Below, piece after piece: positions 6,011 to 6,398 of a stretch of DNA of 6,398 nucleotides; positions within the stretch are counted from its first letter, which is position 1; the number at the start of each line of letters is the position of its first letter. This DNA comes from Bdellovibrionales bacterium (GTDB lineage Bacteria > Bdellovibrionota > Bdellovibrionia > Bdellovibrionales > JAMPXM01). Both the position numbers and the translations under genes were made by a program. The notes beneath the pieces were generated by a model. The model was not told the DNA's origin and made no database searches. It worked only from the letters and a program-made list of their open reading frames with translations. The stretch spans positions 1 through 6,398 of the forward strand of contig SXSP01000175.1 of the NCBI GenBank assembly GCA_005792225.1, in the 5' to 3' direction.

Positions 6011-6398
6011 CGCGCTCGCCCTCCGGTGAGCGAGAAAAATTGAATATTCAGTTGAAAAACGTCATCCCGTCGACCTGCACCTTCTCCGAGCATATCGAGC
6101 TCCCGCACAAACTGACGGATTTTATCCCGCACGGTTTCGACATCCTTATGGGGAAGGGCCACGACCAAATTGTCAAAAGGTCGAAACTCCCTCCGCAATT
6201 GCACGGCCTGAAAGGCCCGTTCAAGAATCTGCAGATGATACTGGAGCATGATCTATGGGCTGACGTGATCCGCAGCCTTGATGCTGCTCTCTGATCTCTC
6301 AAAGTTCCCACTGAGGTTTTTCCTGATAAAACCTTTTGCTTCCAGCATCACGAGGGCTTCCTCTGCCTCCTCAAACGAAATGCTTAAGGCTTCAGCCA
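5995..6398 (-). pseudogene. TIGR02147-family protein, C-terminal part, with in-frame TAG (5' end outside window)
   Basis: The frame enters from the right edge. It gives 47 residues including EEALVMLEAKGFIRKNLSG, which looks like the last helix and wing of a winged-helix domain, then SESSIKAADHVSP, a TAG at 6255-6253, then 85 more residues to a TGA at 5997-5995. The second part has LQYHLQIL, LVVALP, VRDKIRQFVRELD and finally VFQLNIQFFSLT, the hallmark C-terminus of TIGR02147/DUF4423 proteins (usual form VYQLN.QLFPL). Family features lie on both sides of the stop in one frame, so a single substitution appears to have cut one gene. TAG is a normal stop here, since the PBP and lipoprotein genes end with it. 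An ATG at 6249, one codon after the TAG, could allow reinitiation. Alternatives are a sequencing error or a stable split gene. Members are probably regulators, inferred from the winged-helix look; this gene heads the operon. Confidence 0.7.

Noticed and set aside
6253..6255. TAG read as pyrrolysine or another recoded residue
   Set aside because: TAG is used as the ordinary stop of two intact genes here, there is no nearby structural signal, and this family has no known need for a special residue at this point.
6040..6311. Open frames of 84-87 codons overlapping the TIGR02147 region
   Set aside because: The plus-strand frame and the second minus-strand frame have no family features, whereas the frame ending at 5995 carries the TIGR02147 C-terminal signature.

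Overview
The window looks like chromosomal DNA from a bacterium of the Bdellovibrionota (Bdellovibrio-like). This placement is an inference. It rests on a TIGR02147-family gene (a family I associate mainly with Bdellovibrio relatives and Fibrobacter) heading an operon of secreted proteins with no recognisable relatives, a Gram-negative PBP1b-type cell-wall synthase, an outer-membrane-type lipoprotein, and a histone-H1-like lysine/alanine-rich tract. I see no insertion sequence, tRNA, rRNA or CRISPR array.

Left part, 1-574. A minus-strand gene runs off the left edge. From its start at 439 it encodes about 105 residues of very basic, H1-like sequence with no acidic residue, followed directly by the start of a GroES co-chaperonin domain. 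The 135-base gap to the next, divergent gene holds two candidate promoters lying on top of each other in opposite orientations, and a perfect 15-base odd palindrome just before the next start.

Centre, 575-4020, plus strand. A complete class A penicillin-binding protein of the PBP1b type begins at a TTG. A 15-base palindrome and a large stem-loop terminator follow it. Next comes a separate gene for an exported DUF4142 protein with a long charged linker; its start is fixed at 3274 by a strong Shine-Dalgarno sequence. It ends at a 36-base perfect palindrome that serves as a shared terminator with the convergent operon.

Right part, 4074-6398, minus strand. Three genes are joined by two ATGA stop/start overlaps: a TIGR02147-family protein (5' end outside the window), a 431-residue secreted multidomain protein and a 210-residue lipoprotein. 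The order suggests a regulator-like protein co-produced with an envelope protein pair. The TIGR02147 gene carries an in-frame TAG with family-like sequence on both sides, so it is a nonsense pseudogene, a split gene or an assembly error.

The items most worth following up are the H1-like/GroES fusion and the interrupted TIGR02147 gene at the head of a translationally coupled envelope-protein operon.
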